A stretch of DNA of 64,000 nucleotides from Aerococcus sp. (GCA_030528285.1 JAUMZE010000001.1:1-64000), one strand, 5' to 3'; shown: positions 25,531 to 33,162, numbered from the stretch's first letter. Program-made: numbers and translations. The notes: generated by a model from the sequence alone, not told the origin.

Positions 25531-25550
25531 ATTTTACAGGAGGTACCGAG

Positions 25551-25751
25551 ATGAAACAAGGTAAGAAAAAAATTCAAGTCGGCTATGAGATTGATGATGA
25601 AACGCTACAATTTTGCGCCCGCTTAGCATTTGAGACTAAAACGCCCATCATGGAAATTTTAGAGATATATGTGAATTGCGTCAGATATGCCGAAAAAATC
25701 AAGAAACAGGAGGCCCGCAAGAAATGGAACAAGAAGCCAAACCGACGTTAA
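25551..25751 (+). CDS. Small basic protein of unknown function
   Basis: A 66-residue protein with a basic start (KQGKKKIQVGYEID), a helix around LQFCARLAFETKTPIMEILE and a basic end (KKWNKKPNRR). The short strand followed by two helices recalls ribbon-helix-helix DNA-binding proteins, but this is a guess from pattern. ATG follows AGGAGGTACCGAG. The end overlaps the next gene by 28 bases. Confidence 0.6.
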   Translation: MKQGKKKIQVGYEIDDETLQFCARLAFETKTPIMEILEIYVNCVRYAEKIKKQEARKKWNKKPNRR

Positions 25752-25963
25752 AGAGAGTAGACGCCCATGACAATGTGTGGGACTGTTACACGCTCATCGA
25801 TACGGCCCGGCATATGGTGGATCATGTGGCCGAGCAATTAGACGACTCTAAGCAATGTGAGGACTTAACATTAGCATCCCAAACGCTGGAAATGGCGTTG
25901 CGTAACTTAGACGAGACCGGGGACGCGATTCTGGACCTCATGCATTACCGTGTGACGCATTAA
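25724..25963 (+). CDS. Small acidic protein, array family member D
   Basis: A 79-residue protein with AHDNVWDCYTLIDTARHMV, a loop, then SQTLEMALRNLDETGDAILDL. The DNVWDCYTLI core is the clearest match to members B (NIWNSYTLI) and C (LRDCYTI). AGGAGG lies within the end of the previous gene, 11 bases before the ATG. Function unknown. Confidence 0.65.
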   Translation: MEQEAKPTLKRVDAHDNVWDCYTLIDTARHMVDHVAEQLDDSKQCEDLTLASQTLEMALRNLDETGDAILDLMHYRVTH

Positions 25964-25975
25964 GGAGGTTCACCC

Positions 25976-26233
25976 ATGGAAACACTCACCAACAAGCATA
26001 TCACCGCCATACAGCGCATTATAGAGGATCAACGGGACAAATTAATACTGTTGTCGCTTCTCGTTGAGAACAGCGCGGACGATCCGGACGGCGCAAAGCA
26101 TTTCATAGACAACAGCCCAACCATTATAAAAAACATGATCCGCGATAGTGATCGGATTTATGACCTGTTAAACAGCCGAGAGCACGAAGAATTATTCAAT
26201 TTCTATAGTCGTGAGCTGTTCGGGGAAATCTAA
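25976..26233 (+). CDS. Small acidic helical protein, possible array member E
   Basis: An 85-residue protein with a first helix around IIEDQRDKLILLSLLVENS, an aspartate-rich loop and a second around TIIKNMIRDSDRIYDLLN, then an aromatic C-terminus (FNFYSRELFGEI). The plan is that of the array family, but the DCYTL core is replaced by RDKLILL. Preceded by AAGGAGG. Confidence 0.6.
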   Translation: METLTNKHITAIQRIIEDQRDKLILLSLLVENSADDPDGAKHFIDNSPTIIKNMIRDSDRIYDLLNSREHEELFNFYSRELFGEI

Positions 26234-26258
26234 GCCACTCAAAAGGAGGATTCAACGC

Positions 26259-26315
26259 ATGAAATTAGATGAATTAGAAAAGCACAACCGACTATTGAAA
26301 GACATCAAAGAATAG
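26259..26315 (+). CDS. Very short peptide gene (18 codons)
   Basis: AAAGGAGG lies 8 bases before the ATG of an 18-codon frame encoding a charged peptide (MKLDELEKHNRLLKDIKE). The next gene starts 13 bases after its stop. It could be a real micropeptide, the remains of a longer gene, or a means of coupling. Confidence 0.4.
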   Translation: MKLDELEKHNRLLKDIKE

Positions 26316-26328
26316 AGGAGGAACCCCA

Positions 26329-26520
26329 ATGACAAAAGCAGATACATATAACAAGCGACTGAAACGACTACGCAAAGCGGTAGAGAAATCCAACGCCCCG
26401 AACAAGACAAAACGGGAAATACTGGAAGTCATTGACCGAATGCATTTTTTTGATCTCGATGACCCCGAACAAGTAAAGTTTTACGCCCAACCAGGCGCAC
26501 ATATTGAAATCATCGAATAA
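26329..26520 (+). CDS. Stand-alone copy of the helicase N-terminal domain
   Basis: This 63-residue basic/acidic protein aligns with the first 65 residues of the helicase encoded next: EVIDRMHFFDLDDPEQV here, KIMNRIQFCDITDPQQV there, with the same spacing to an aromatic/hydrophobic end. It is therefore a small duplicate of that domain. It lies 13 bases before the helicase gene and has a GAGGAGG site. It might compete with or join the helicase hexamer, or bind the origin; no function is known. Confidence 0.65.
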   Translation: MTKADTYNKRLKRLRKAVEKSNAPNKTKREILEVIDRMHFFDLDDPEQVKFYAQPGAHIEIIE

Positions 26521-26533
26521 GGAGGTGAATTAT

Positions 26534-28174
26534 ATGACGATTGATTATAACCGAGCGGCTTTCTATTATGACGATCTCCAAGACCTATTAAAGCGACTTG
26601 AGGCGATCAACACGCCCAATCTTTCCAGGATCAAGAAAATCATGAACCGAATTCAATTTTGCGACATCACCGACCCTCAACAAGTCGCCCGGAATTTGGG
26701 GAATGCGTATTATCGTGTGGACATCAAAGGAGAGGGCCATATATTCAAAAATTTACAACTGGATTATACGATCACAAACAAAAAAACAGGTGTGTCATAT
26801 GGTGATTTTAATTTTAAGAAGAACGAGGACGGCGAAACCTCAACCACCTTTAAACCGCGCCAATTCCATGGATATGGGCGGTTCATTGCCGACTTGATCG
26901 CTAAGAAAGTTATTTATTTTAATGGATACTTTCGAATCGTAGAGGATCATACCTATACAACTATCAAAAATGAGACTGCCCTTTTACACTATTATCCAGT
27001 ACCCAATAACCGCGATCATATTAGCGATTTTTTAGACGTGTTCCAGCAGATCTATGCCCAATTTACGGACTATAACCAGCCGTACACGGTACACCCTTAC
27101 GCCTTGAGCGGGCGGGATTTCCTGATGAATTTTAAAACGCGTGACATGCGACTCAATCAATACCCAACGGAAACAGATTTATTTTTTCAGTTCTATGATG
27201 TGAGTTATGCGGATTTGGATTTCAACCGGGCAAAAAACTACGTGGAAATGGTGAGCGCTAATGATAAGAGCCTTAAAAACCTTTTGTTATTACACGCCTA
27301 TATCTATATGCGTATGCTCGACCTCGTACCGCCTTCAAAATTCTTCATCATGAAAGACTTTGGGCGAACCGGTAAAGGGCTGTTCATTAAGTCGCTTGAG
27401 GGATTTGCCAATATTCACCGCGTGGAATTCGACAATCTTGTTAATGGTAGTGGAATCGAGAAATCGAACGAATGGGCCAACTTCTACGGCGCGGACGTGG
27501 TACACGCCAACGAAACAGGCGCCATCACTCCTGAACAAATGCGTATTCTTAGACGTATCGCAAGCGGGGAAAGTGTCACGGGTCGTTATATCGGTCAAAA
27601 TAATTTTAAGTTTAATATTTCTGCCCCGCTGGTCCTTGATACGAATGAAATTGTAGACATCGGGCAAATTACGGCAAACCGATCAAGAGCGGTTAAAATC
27701 GCTTTTAAGGATCGACCACATGACGAAACAGAAGCCGAACGGGTCGCCATCTTTGCGCCGTATTGGGATTTTATCACCAGCGAAAAAACGAAAGTGATCG
27801 CGTCTTTGTCTTTCCTTGCGAACAGCTTAGACCAGTTAGACCAGGACGGCGGGCGGTTTAGCTTTGAGGATACACCATTGCCCCAATACTACGACGCGGA
27901 CGACCTCACCGACACGCAAAAAATTTTATTGTTTGAGATTCATGAAAACGGCTATATAGAAGCAAATAACCCTACTCTTCAAATGGCAATCCTACAAGAC
28001 TATGGAAAATTAAGCACAAAACGAGCACAACAAGACATTAAAGCCATTGGGGTCGCAACAAATAAAGCGAAATGGATCGACGGGAAAACCGTTAAGGTAA
28101 ACACTATTAAAAATAAAGAGCTGTTTAACATTGCTTACAAGTTAGTCAGTGAATCTATGTTGGCAACCACCTAG
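26534..28174 (+). CDS. Satellite replication helicase (SF3/D5-like)
   Basis: The 546-residue protein has a small N-terminal domain (paralogue in the preceding gene), a middle D5-like region and an SF3/D5 ATPase domain: Walker A in KDFGRTGKGLFIKSL (about residues 280-294), an acidic B-type strand DVVHANET, and the sensor/motif C strand APLVLDTNEI. A C-terminal winged-helix-like part follows. ATG at 26534 is chosen because AAGGAGGTG lies 7 bases before it. With the primase-polymerase 0.5 kb downstream it would form the element's own replication machine; in many satellites both parts are one protein. Confidence 0.85.
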   Translation: MTIDYNRAAFYYDDLQDLLKRLEAINTPNLSRIKKIMNRIQFCDITDPQQVARNLGNAYYRVDIKGEGHIFKNLQLDYTITNKKTGVSYGDFNFKKNEDGETSTTFKPRQFHGYGRFIADLIAKKVIYFNGYFRIVEDHTYTTIKNETALLHYYPVPNNRDHISDFLDVFQQIYAQFTDYNQPYTVHPYALSGRDFLMNFKTRDMRLNQYPTETDLFFQFYDVSYADLDFNRAKNYVEMVSANDKSLKNLLLLHAYIYMRMLDLVPPSKFFIMKDFGRTGKGLFIKSLEGFANIHRVEFDNLVNGSGIEKSNEWANFYGADVVHANETGAITPEQMRILRRIASGESVTGRYIGQNNFKFNISAPLVLDTNEIVDIGQITANRSRAVKIAFKDRPHDETEAERVAIFAPYWDFITSEKTKVIASLSFLANSLDQLDQDGGRFSFEDTPLPQYYDADDLTDTQKILLFEIHENGYIEANNPTLQMAILQDYGKLSTKRAQQDIKAIGVATNKAKWIDGKTVKVNTIKNKELFNIAYKLVSESMLATT

Positions 28175-28711
28175 CCCCTAAGCTTATGAAGTTATGCAAT
28201 GACAAAAAATCAAAACAGCACATATTACTAACATTTTTCGCCTTACCTAGGCCATTACCGCCAACTTACCAACATGAAACGTTGTTAATTCAACAACTTA
28301 CCAACATAACCGACTTTTAAAATCCAATCGGCATCACTATTATACCGAAAGGCCTAGAATACTGATATAACAGGCGTTTGCGGTGTTTCAGAAAAATAGG
28401 GGTCGGCGGTGGGTATAGTCTTCTTTATAGAGAATGGCGGTAATGTCGGTAACGACCCGCCAAAACGTTGACGCCATGCGGCTTTTGGCGTCGGTAATGA
28501 ACTAAAAAAGTTGGTTATAGGTTAGTAAGCTTACCGACATTAAAACACAGCCAAAACACATTAATATTCTGACAACATACAAACAAGCTCAAAAGCGTAC
28601 AAACTGAATTCAAAAGTGATAGAGAGATCTGTAACTAACCAAGAACAGCATAATAACAACATGTAACCAGCGTAACCGACATAATAAAACCAACGAAAGG
28701 AGGCGGACGAC
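28175..28711. other. Predicted replication origin with iterons
   Basis: This 537-base gap has no gene but carries at least six copies of TTACCRACAT or a one-mismatch form in both orientations: plus strand at 28225, 28266, 28298, 28531 and 28673, minus strand at 28443-28452 and 28488-28497. Several are linked to CCGAC/GTCGG words, and an A-rich stretch (28541-28620) lies between the last two. Lying between helicase and primase, it matches the organisation of satellite origins. Confidence 0.7.
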
Positions 28712-29503
28712 TTGAATAGCTATGAAATGGCTCTAAATATCCTCACAATTGAGGGCGTCGAGTGTATCCCCATTGATCAAGATAAGCGCCCCGCCCTCGC
28801 ATTCAAGGACACGCCAATAACCACCGACTTCATAGAGGAGCACGCGACCATCTACGCGAACAGCCCGGGCCTTGCGGTTCTATGCCGGGGGTTGTGGTGT
28901 ATCGATATCGACAAAGGACACGGCGACGGCGTGAACGGGTTTCAATCCTTGCAGGAATCGGAATACATGCCCGAACTACTGAACAACCTCAACACCTGGC
29001 AACAGAAGACACCAAGCGGGGGGCGTCATCTGATTTATAAGAAACGGGAGGGCATCCCCTACCGTCAAAAAATCAGCTTCATGCCCGGGGTCGACATCAA
29101 GGCCCATCATAATAATTATTTTCTGTTAAGTGGATCCAGAACAGCGCGGGGCGTGTATCAATCCAACCACAAGCGCCCCCAATACTACGCCGGGGAATTA
29201 GAATCACATATCTTTGAGGAGGAGGACACGGGGGCGGGGTTTGTTTCTCCTGTTCTTCAGTCGATGGATTTTAGCCATCTCAAGCCCTACGCCCATCACG
29301 GCAAGGGCAAAGGCAAAGAGGCATACAACAGAATCATACGAGGCGAAAGCGTGAACCGTAACAACGATCTGTTTCTAGCCTCGTCCTATTGCAAAGCTTG
29401 CGGGATCCCGATTGATCCACTGATAACCCTCATCGGCGACATAAAGAACGGGGATGCATTCACTGAATCCGAATTCTTGAAGACGGTGAACAGTGCTCAA
29501 TAA
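28712..29503 (+). CDS. Bifunctional primase-polymerase (Prim-Pol) domain protein
   Basis: The 263-residue protein matches phage and plasmid prim-pol domains: IPIDQDKRPAL at the start, GLWCIDIDKGHGDGVNG (catalytic Asp pair), KTPSGGRHLIYKK with the conserved histidine, and PGVDIKAHHNNYFLLSGS. The final 55 residues, from RNNDLFLASSYCKACG, look like a PriCT-type helical domain. The start is TTG after AAAGGAGG. It lacks the helicase part, which is a separate gene upstream, with the origin between. Confidence 0.85.
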   Translation: MNSYEMALNILTIEGVECIPIDQDKRPALAFKDTPITTDFIEEHATIYANSPGLAVLCRGLWCIDIDKGHGDGVNGFQSLQESEYMPELLNNLNTWQQKTPSGGRHLIYKKREGIPYRQKISFMPGVDIKAHHNNYFLLSGSRTARGVYQSNHKRPQYYAGELESHIFEEEDTGAGFVSPVLQSMDFSHLKPYAHHGKGKGKEAYNRIIRGESVNRNNDLFLASSYCKACGIPIDPLITLIGDIKNGDAFTESEFLKTVNSAQ

Positions 29504-29651
29504 TCAAAAGCATACCAAAAGCCAACAAAAACGGCGATGAAATACCGAAAAACGGAGCTAAGACGCTCAAAACGCTACATATAGACACATCTAAGAAATC
29601 GAACGCAATATATAGTAAAATAAGGGTATCAACACAAAGGAGTGGTTACAA

Positions 29652-30032
29652 ATGGAAAAAGGCAAAGACCCGGAATTTGAAGCCTATTATAAAGAATGGG
29701 TAAAAGAGCAAGAAAAGCGCGTGAACCCATGGGCAGAAGAAGTCAAGCGCCGGAATGATATGACCTTGCAAGATTTAGAAAATTATAAGCGTGAACAGGG
29801 GTATTTAAATTATCTCTATGCAAAGGCTGGCAAGCAGGCCAAAGAAGAAAATGAAGCGAAAGCAAAGAAAGAACTCAAGCGCCGACTAAGTGAAGCAGAA
29901 GCACGGGCCAAAGAAGAAATTAAGAAAGAAATGAACGACTATGACAACGATTATTTACAAACCGAAAAAGAAGCAGGAGTTAAAAAAGCTTATAAAGAAT
30001 TAATTCGGGGGCTAGGATTCAACGCAGATTAA
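29652..30032 (+). CDS. Charged coiled-coil protein of unknown function
   Basis: A 126-residue protein almost entirely helical and charged: KEWVKEQEKRVNPWAEEVKR near the start, then a K/E/A-rich coiled coil (residues about 60-105). No known family. AAAGGAG precedes the ATG, 148 bases after the primase gene, where a TAAAAT-type -10 may start a new transcript. Position before an ArpU-type gene suggests a late or packaging-related role, but this is only context. Confidence 0.65.
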   Translation: MEKGKDPEFEAYYKEWVKEQEKRVNPWAEEVKRRNDMTLQDLENYKREQGYLNYLYAKAGKQAKEENEAKAKKELKRRLSEAEARAKEEIKKEMNDYDNDYLQTEKEAGVKKAYKELIRGLGFNAD

Positions 30033-30050
30033 AATTAGAGGGGTGTCACT

Positions 30051-30458
30051 ATGCTAGACGTCATCCGGACGAACCAGAAGAAAGCCATCAAAAAAGCGGG
30101 CGACCTACTGAAAGAGTTTCATACGATTAGACGCCTAGCAGGTGAACCCATCCCCCAACGTTTAACAAGCTCATGGCAAGCGGTACATGTTCAAACTTCA
30201 CCAGATAACACCAATGAACGGCGAATCATTCAGCAACTAGACGCAAAAAAGCAGTTAAACGATATTTATAGCGCGTTAAACACCTTAGACGATCAGGCCC
30301 GGCGCCTGCTATGGTTGTCCTATATCGACACCCAACAGCGTTATAAGTATGAAATTTATGAAGAGATGTGTATCAGTAAAACAAGCTACTACACTTATTT
30401 AAATCAAGCACTATTACAATTTGCAGAAGCCTATAACGGCGGGGAATTGTTTCAGTAA
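30051..30458 (+). CDS. ArpU-type phage late-gene regulator
   Basis: The 135-residue protein resembles the ArpU/DUF1492-like regulators found before the packaging genes of Gram-positive phages and satellites. It has LNTLDDQARRLLWLSYID followed by a sigma-factor-like helix-turn-helix (YEEMCISKTSYYTYLNQALLQFAEAY). In phages these proteins activate late operons. Here the only downstream genes are a coiled-coil gene and the MuF-like gene, so those would be its targets. Family match is good, target is inferred. Confidence 0.72.
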   Translation: MLDVIRTNQKKAIKKAGDLLKEFHTIRRLAGEPIPQRLTSSWQAVHVQTSPDNTNERRIIQQLDAKKQLNDIYSALNTLDDQARRLLWLSYIDTQQRYKYEIYEEMCISKTSYYTYLNQALLQFAEAYNGGELFQ

Positions 30459-30472
30459 AGGAGAATCATATC

Positions 30473-31060
30473 ATGCCAACACTACAAGAATATCATGACA
30501 AATTTGAGAAGATCGCGGACGATAACCAGAAGAAACGCGCGGACATCATTGAGAAATATAACCAATGTGAGAAAGACAAAGCAGAAGCCGAACAGAAATA
30601 TAGCGAATGCATGCGAAAGACGCAACTAGAAGAAGCGAGCACATGGAAATTAAAGGCCAACGAGTTAGGCCAACGCATGAAAGTATATAACGACTTATTA
30701 GAAGAAAATTATTTCATGCCTTTGATTGATTCGCCTGATTATGATGAGTATCTGGAAACTGTTAGAGCTCAAGCACAAAAGGAAATTAATGGCATTTTTA
30801 AAGATCAAAAAAAGGACTTTGAGAAAGCGAAACAGCTTTTACAAAAATTAAAAAGTGATGTCGATCAAAAAATCGACTTAGCAAATGAAACCATCCATAC
30901 ACTGGAATATGATGTTTATCAATTCAAAGACCACTGGGAAAAAGATCCACGAGCTAGAACCGTGTATCGTGATAGCGAATTAGGACTAGTTAAAGGACTC
31001 TACAGCCTTAGGAAAGCAATTCAGCAATTAGAAGACCTACCAGAAGAACGCGCAGAATAA
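30473..31060 (+). CDS. Coiled-coil protein of unknown function
   Basis: A 195-residue helical protein. Its first 60 residues (KFEKIADDNQKKRADIIEKY onwards) form a coiled coil with two cysteines; the second half has FKDQKKDFEKAKQLLQKLKS and ends LRKAIQQLEDLPEE. AAAGGAG precedes it, 14 bases after the ArpU-type gene, so they are probably cotranscribed. A scaffold or capsid-size role would fit a satellite but nothing in the sequence proves it. Confidence 0.6.
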   Translation: MPTLQEYHDKFEKIADDNQKKRADIIEKYNQCEKDKAEAEQKYSECMRKTQLEEASTWKLKANELGQRMKVYNDLLEENYFMPLIDSPDYDEYLETVRAQAQKEINGIFKDQKKDFEKAKQLLQKLKSDVDQKIDLANETIHTLEYDVYQFKDHWEKDPRARTVYRDSELGLVKGLYSLRKAIQQLEDLPEERAE

Positions 31061-31506
31061 TCCCCGACCCCGACCCCTGACACTATAGAGGTCCGCACAA
31101 TGCTCTTAGAAGCCTCTAGAAGGCCATATAAGACGCGTAAGGACGTGAACAGGTCAATTATATTCTGATGAGTTAAGAAGCAAGTAAGAGGCAAGAGAAA
31201 GCGACAAAAGTGTAGCAAGACACAAAGACGACCGAGCAGGCCACCCGGTCCCCTACCCTCTCACCCGTACCAGCTAGGAGCAGGCTCACGAGTGAACAGG
31301 AGAATAACAAACAGACGAGCAAAATATAATTATTTTTATATTCACTCGTGAATTGTTCTTTGAATCAAAACAATTTATAACTAAAAGGGGGTATACCTCC
31401 CCCTAGGGGGGGCCTCGTACCTGCCCAGCGCTTTACTGTACATATATTCTCATGAATAATTTCACTTATTTTGACAAAAAATCCAATATAAAGGAGGTTG
31501 AGGCCT
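31061..31506. other. Gap with GC palindrome and inverted repeat before the MuF-like gene
   Basis: This 446-base stretch has no supported gene. It holds a perfect 10-bp inverted repeat CACGAGTGAA (31287-31296) with TTCACTCGTG (31341-31350), and a striking run of G5, C5 and G7 blocks at about 31386-31412 centred on the 12-bp palindrome CCCCCTAGGGGG (31399-31410). Such a GC block in AT-rich surroundings could be a packaging (cos/pac) site, an RNA switch or the late promoter control region. Confidence 0.45.
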
Positions 31507-32511
31507 ATGAATGAAAATGAGATTGCTCAAGATCTTTATATGCTAGTGAATAAGACATATCACCAAAGAATTACCAACGATTCAAAAATCCAAGCCCTAT
31601 TACAAGGCAAAAAACGCAGCCACAAGCAGGCGGACGAATTCGCAAAACAAACCGCCAAACAGCTAGGCGCGTCGATTCAGGATCATGTATATAGCGCCGT
31701 GTTACCAGATGGGCGCATGTCCTACGAGATGGCGGACCATGTTATCGGGAAAATGTTAGAAGAATCTTACAGGGATGTGGATGATTTTACCGCAAGCGTT
31801 CAAAAGTCCTTAAATAAAGATGCAAAATTAGGGATAAAAGCACAAAAAACAGATTTTAACACCAACATGGCGAAAGGGCTCGTCAATAAAGTAAGTGAGG
31901 CGGATAACTTTGATGCGTTCACCTCACAATTGAACACTCTTTTAGAAACTTTCCATAAAAATATCGTACTGGATAACTTGCAGAAAAATGTAGAGTTACA
32001 CCGCCGGGCGGGACTACACCCTCATATCGAGCGCCGTTATTTTGGTGGTTGTGACTGGTGTCAAAAGCTTGCGGGGGATTATGATTATCCTGATGAGACG
32101 CCTCACGATGTGTTTCGACGTCATAAAAATTGTAATTGCGTCGTTGAGTATTTCCCTTACAAAGGGAAAAAGCAAGATGTCTGGTCTAAGGTCAAATCAA
32201 ATTATAATAAAAATGAAGACGACCTCAAACGTCGGAAATTGTTAGGTAGCTTGAGAGGCTACACCCCACACGCTAAGGCCGTACAAAAAGCCCGCGACAT
32301 ATCAAGCAAAGACGTCAGAAACGCATTCCGCCATCCTTTGCGGGTTCAAAAAGCAAACTACGGCGAAAAATCAGGCCTCACCTATCAGAAAATCATAGGC
32401 GAAAAAGTAACGGTTATCGTGAATCCTTTGACTGGTAAAGTGTTATCGACGTATAATACTCTTCCACAAACAAGAAAGAAATACAGAGCGGGGGCGGTTT
32501 TTGATGTTTAG
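31507..32511 (+). CDS. MuF-type minor head protein with toxin-like C-terminus
   Basis: The 334-residue protein has a helical N-terminal half and the phage Mu gpF-like metal-site signature GCDWCQKLAG...HKNCNCVVEYFP (about residues 180-220; C, C, H, C, C). After a linker, the last 90 residues (RHPLRVQKANYGEKSG, YQKIIGEKVTVIVNPLTGKV) have the His plus strand-turn-strand pattern of colicin E5/D, EndoU and RelE-like (BECR) nucleases found as MuF-linked polymorphic toxins. ATG at 31507 follows AAAGGAGG. It is the only virion-type gene in the element. The gene that follows overlaps it, as an immunity gene would. MuF part sure; toxin part inferred. Confidence 0.75.
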   Translation: MNENEIAQDLYMLVNKTYHQRITNDSKIQALLQGKKRSHKQADEFAKQTAKQLGASIQDHVYSAVLPDGRMSYEMADHVIGKMLEESYRDVDDFTASVQKSLNKDAKLGIKAQKTDFNTNMAKGLVNKVSEADNFDAFTSQLNTLLETFHKNIVLDNLQKNVELHRRAGLHPHIERRYFGGCDWCQKLAGDYDYPDETPHDVFRRHKNCNCVVEYFPYKGKKQDVWSKVKSNYNKNEDDLKRRKLLGSLRGYTPHAKAVQKARDISSKDVRNAFRHPLRVQKANYGEKSGLTYQKIIGEKVTVIVNPLTGKVLSTYNTLPQTRKKYRAGAVFDV

Positions 32512-32704
32512 CATTACACAACTGAATCTCATGAAAAAACATGGGATCGATCCTAAAGGGGGGGCGCTGTATCTTGAAGAACAAATTTCTAACCTGCTCA
32601 TGTTGAAGGGCTATGACGGGCACGGCAACCCCACCGAAACCGGTCTAATTTGTGAGAGCATTATCGACATATTAACCAATTCACCAAACCGTTTAAAAAT
32701 CTGA
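32504..32704 (+). CDS. Small protein overlapping the MuF-toxin gene, candidate immunity protein
   Basis: A 66-residue protein starting 8 bases inside the end of the MuF-like gene (ATG at 32504, stop of the other at 32509-32511), so translation is coupled. It reads MFSITQLNLMKKHG, LYLEEQISNLLMLKGYDGHGN and CESIIDILTNSPNRL, mildly acidic in the middle and mainly helical. No family recognised. Position and coupling suggest it neutralises the toxin-like domain. Confidence 0.6.
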   Translation: MFSITQLNLMKKHGIDPKGGALYLEEQISNLLMLKGYDGHGNPTETGLICESIIDILTNSPNRLKI

Positions 32705-32720
32705 ACAGATGTGTTATACT
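32692..32720 (+). promoter_or_regulatory. Promoter of small RNA unit 1
   Basis: TTTAAA (32692-32697) and TATACT (32715-32720) are 17 bases apart with an extended TG before the -10. The -35 lies in the last codons of the candidate immunity gene. Confidence 0.6.
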
Positions 32721-32726
32721 ACTGTA

Positions 32727-32816
32727 GTACGCTTAAGCGTACCTCTAAGAATTTGGATTTCCATTGTTCTAGACTTGTTGGGGGCTATCTCTTTTGAGGG
32801 AGATAGCTCTTTTTTT
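32727..32816 (+). ncRNA. Predicted small RNA 1
   Basis: The expected start falls on a perfect 16-base palindrome GTACGCTTAAGCGTAC (32727-32742), giving a 5' hairpin. About 40 unpaired bases follow, then an 8-bp terminator stem GCTATCTC/GAGATAGC and seven T residues. The transcript would be about 90 nt. No open frame with a ribosome site fits inside it. The same TTTTTTTATGCCCTC sequence ends small RNA unit 2. Confidence 0.6.
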
Positions 32817-33051
32817 ATGCCCTCTAAGGGGATTCACCTACCTATGGGTACAGGTTTTAACAAAATATTAGAACCGGCATTCGATGGCGGTCGGGGTGTC
32901 GCAGATTCCCAAAATAGAAACATGCCAATTCATGGGGTAACGATTTGTGACCCCATCGCAACACGTCACAAGACGCCAATATAGCCCGCTAGAGCCGTTT
33001 AAATGGCTTAGACGGTATCATTCCCCGGTGGTTATGCCTATAAAATTTTGA

Positions 33052-33057
33052 TATAAT
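33052..33057 (+). promoter_or_regulatory. Extended -10 promoter of small RNA unit 2
   Basis: A perfect TATAAT preceded by TG one base upstream; the -35 region (TGGTTA) is weak, as tolerated by extended -10 promoters. Confidence 0.5.
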
Positions 33058-33062
33058 AGAGG

Positions 33063-33162
33063 TGCAGGCAAAGCGCTGTATACTCATGACATCGAATTAA
33101 CGTTTAAGCGATATTTTTATATCGTCGATCATGAGGGGACCACCTATTGAGGTGGTTTTTTT
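33063..33162 (+). ncRNA. Predicted small RNA 2 (highly structured)
   Basis: From the predicted start the RNA of about 100 nt folds into an outer stem CTCATGA/TCATGAG, continued by CGA/TCG, around an inner hairpin CGATAT-TTTT-ATATCG, followed by a 7-bp terminator stem ACCACCT/AGGTGGT and seven T residues. The paired arms are seen directly. Function unknown. Confidence 0.62.

Larger units (their letters stand above)
25251..25550. other. Gap in the small-gene array
   Basis: This 300-base gap holds the minus-strand small RNA unit (25252-25399), a rightward TATAAT at 25485-25490 and a rightward terminator/attenuator at 25500-25530 before the gene at 25551. No protein gene is supported. Confidence 0.6.

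Noticed and set aside
32709-32984. A 91-codon plus-strand frame
   Set aside because: It runs straight through the hairpin and T run of small RNA unit 1, has a GTG start with no ribosome site, and the product looks non-coding.
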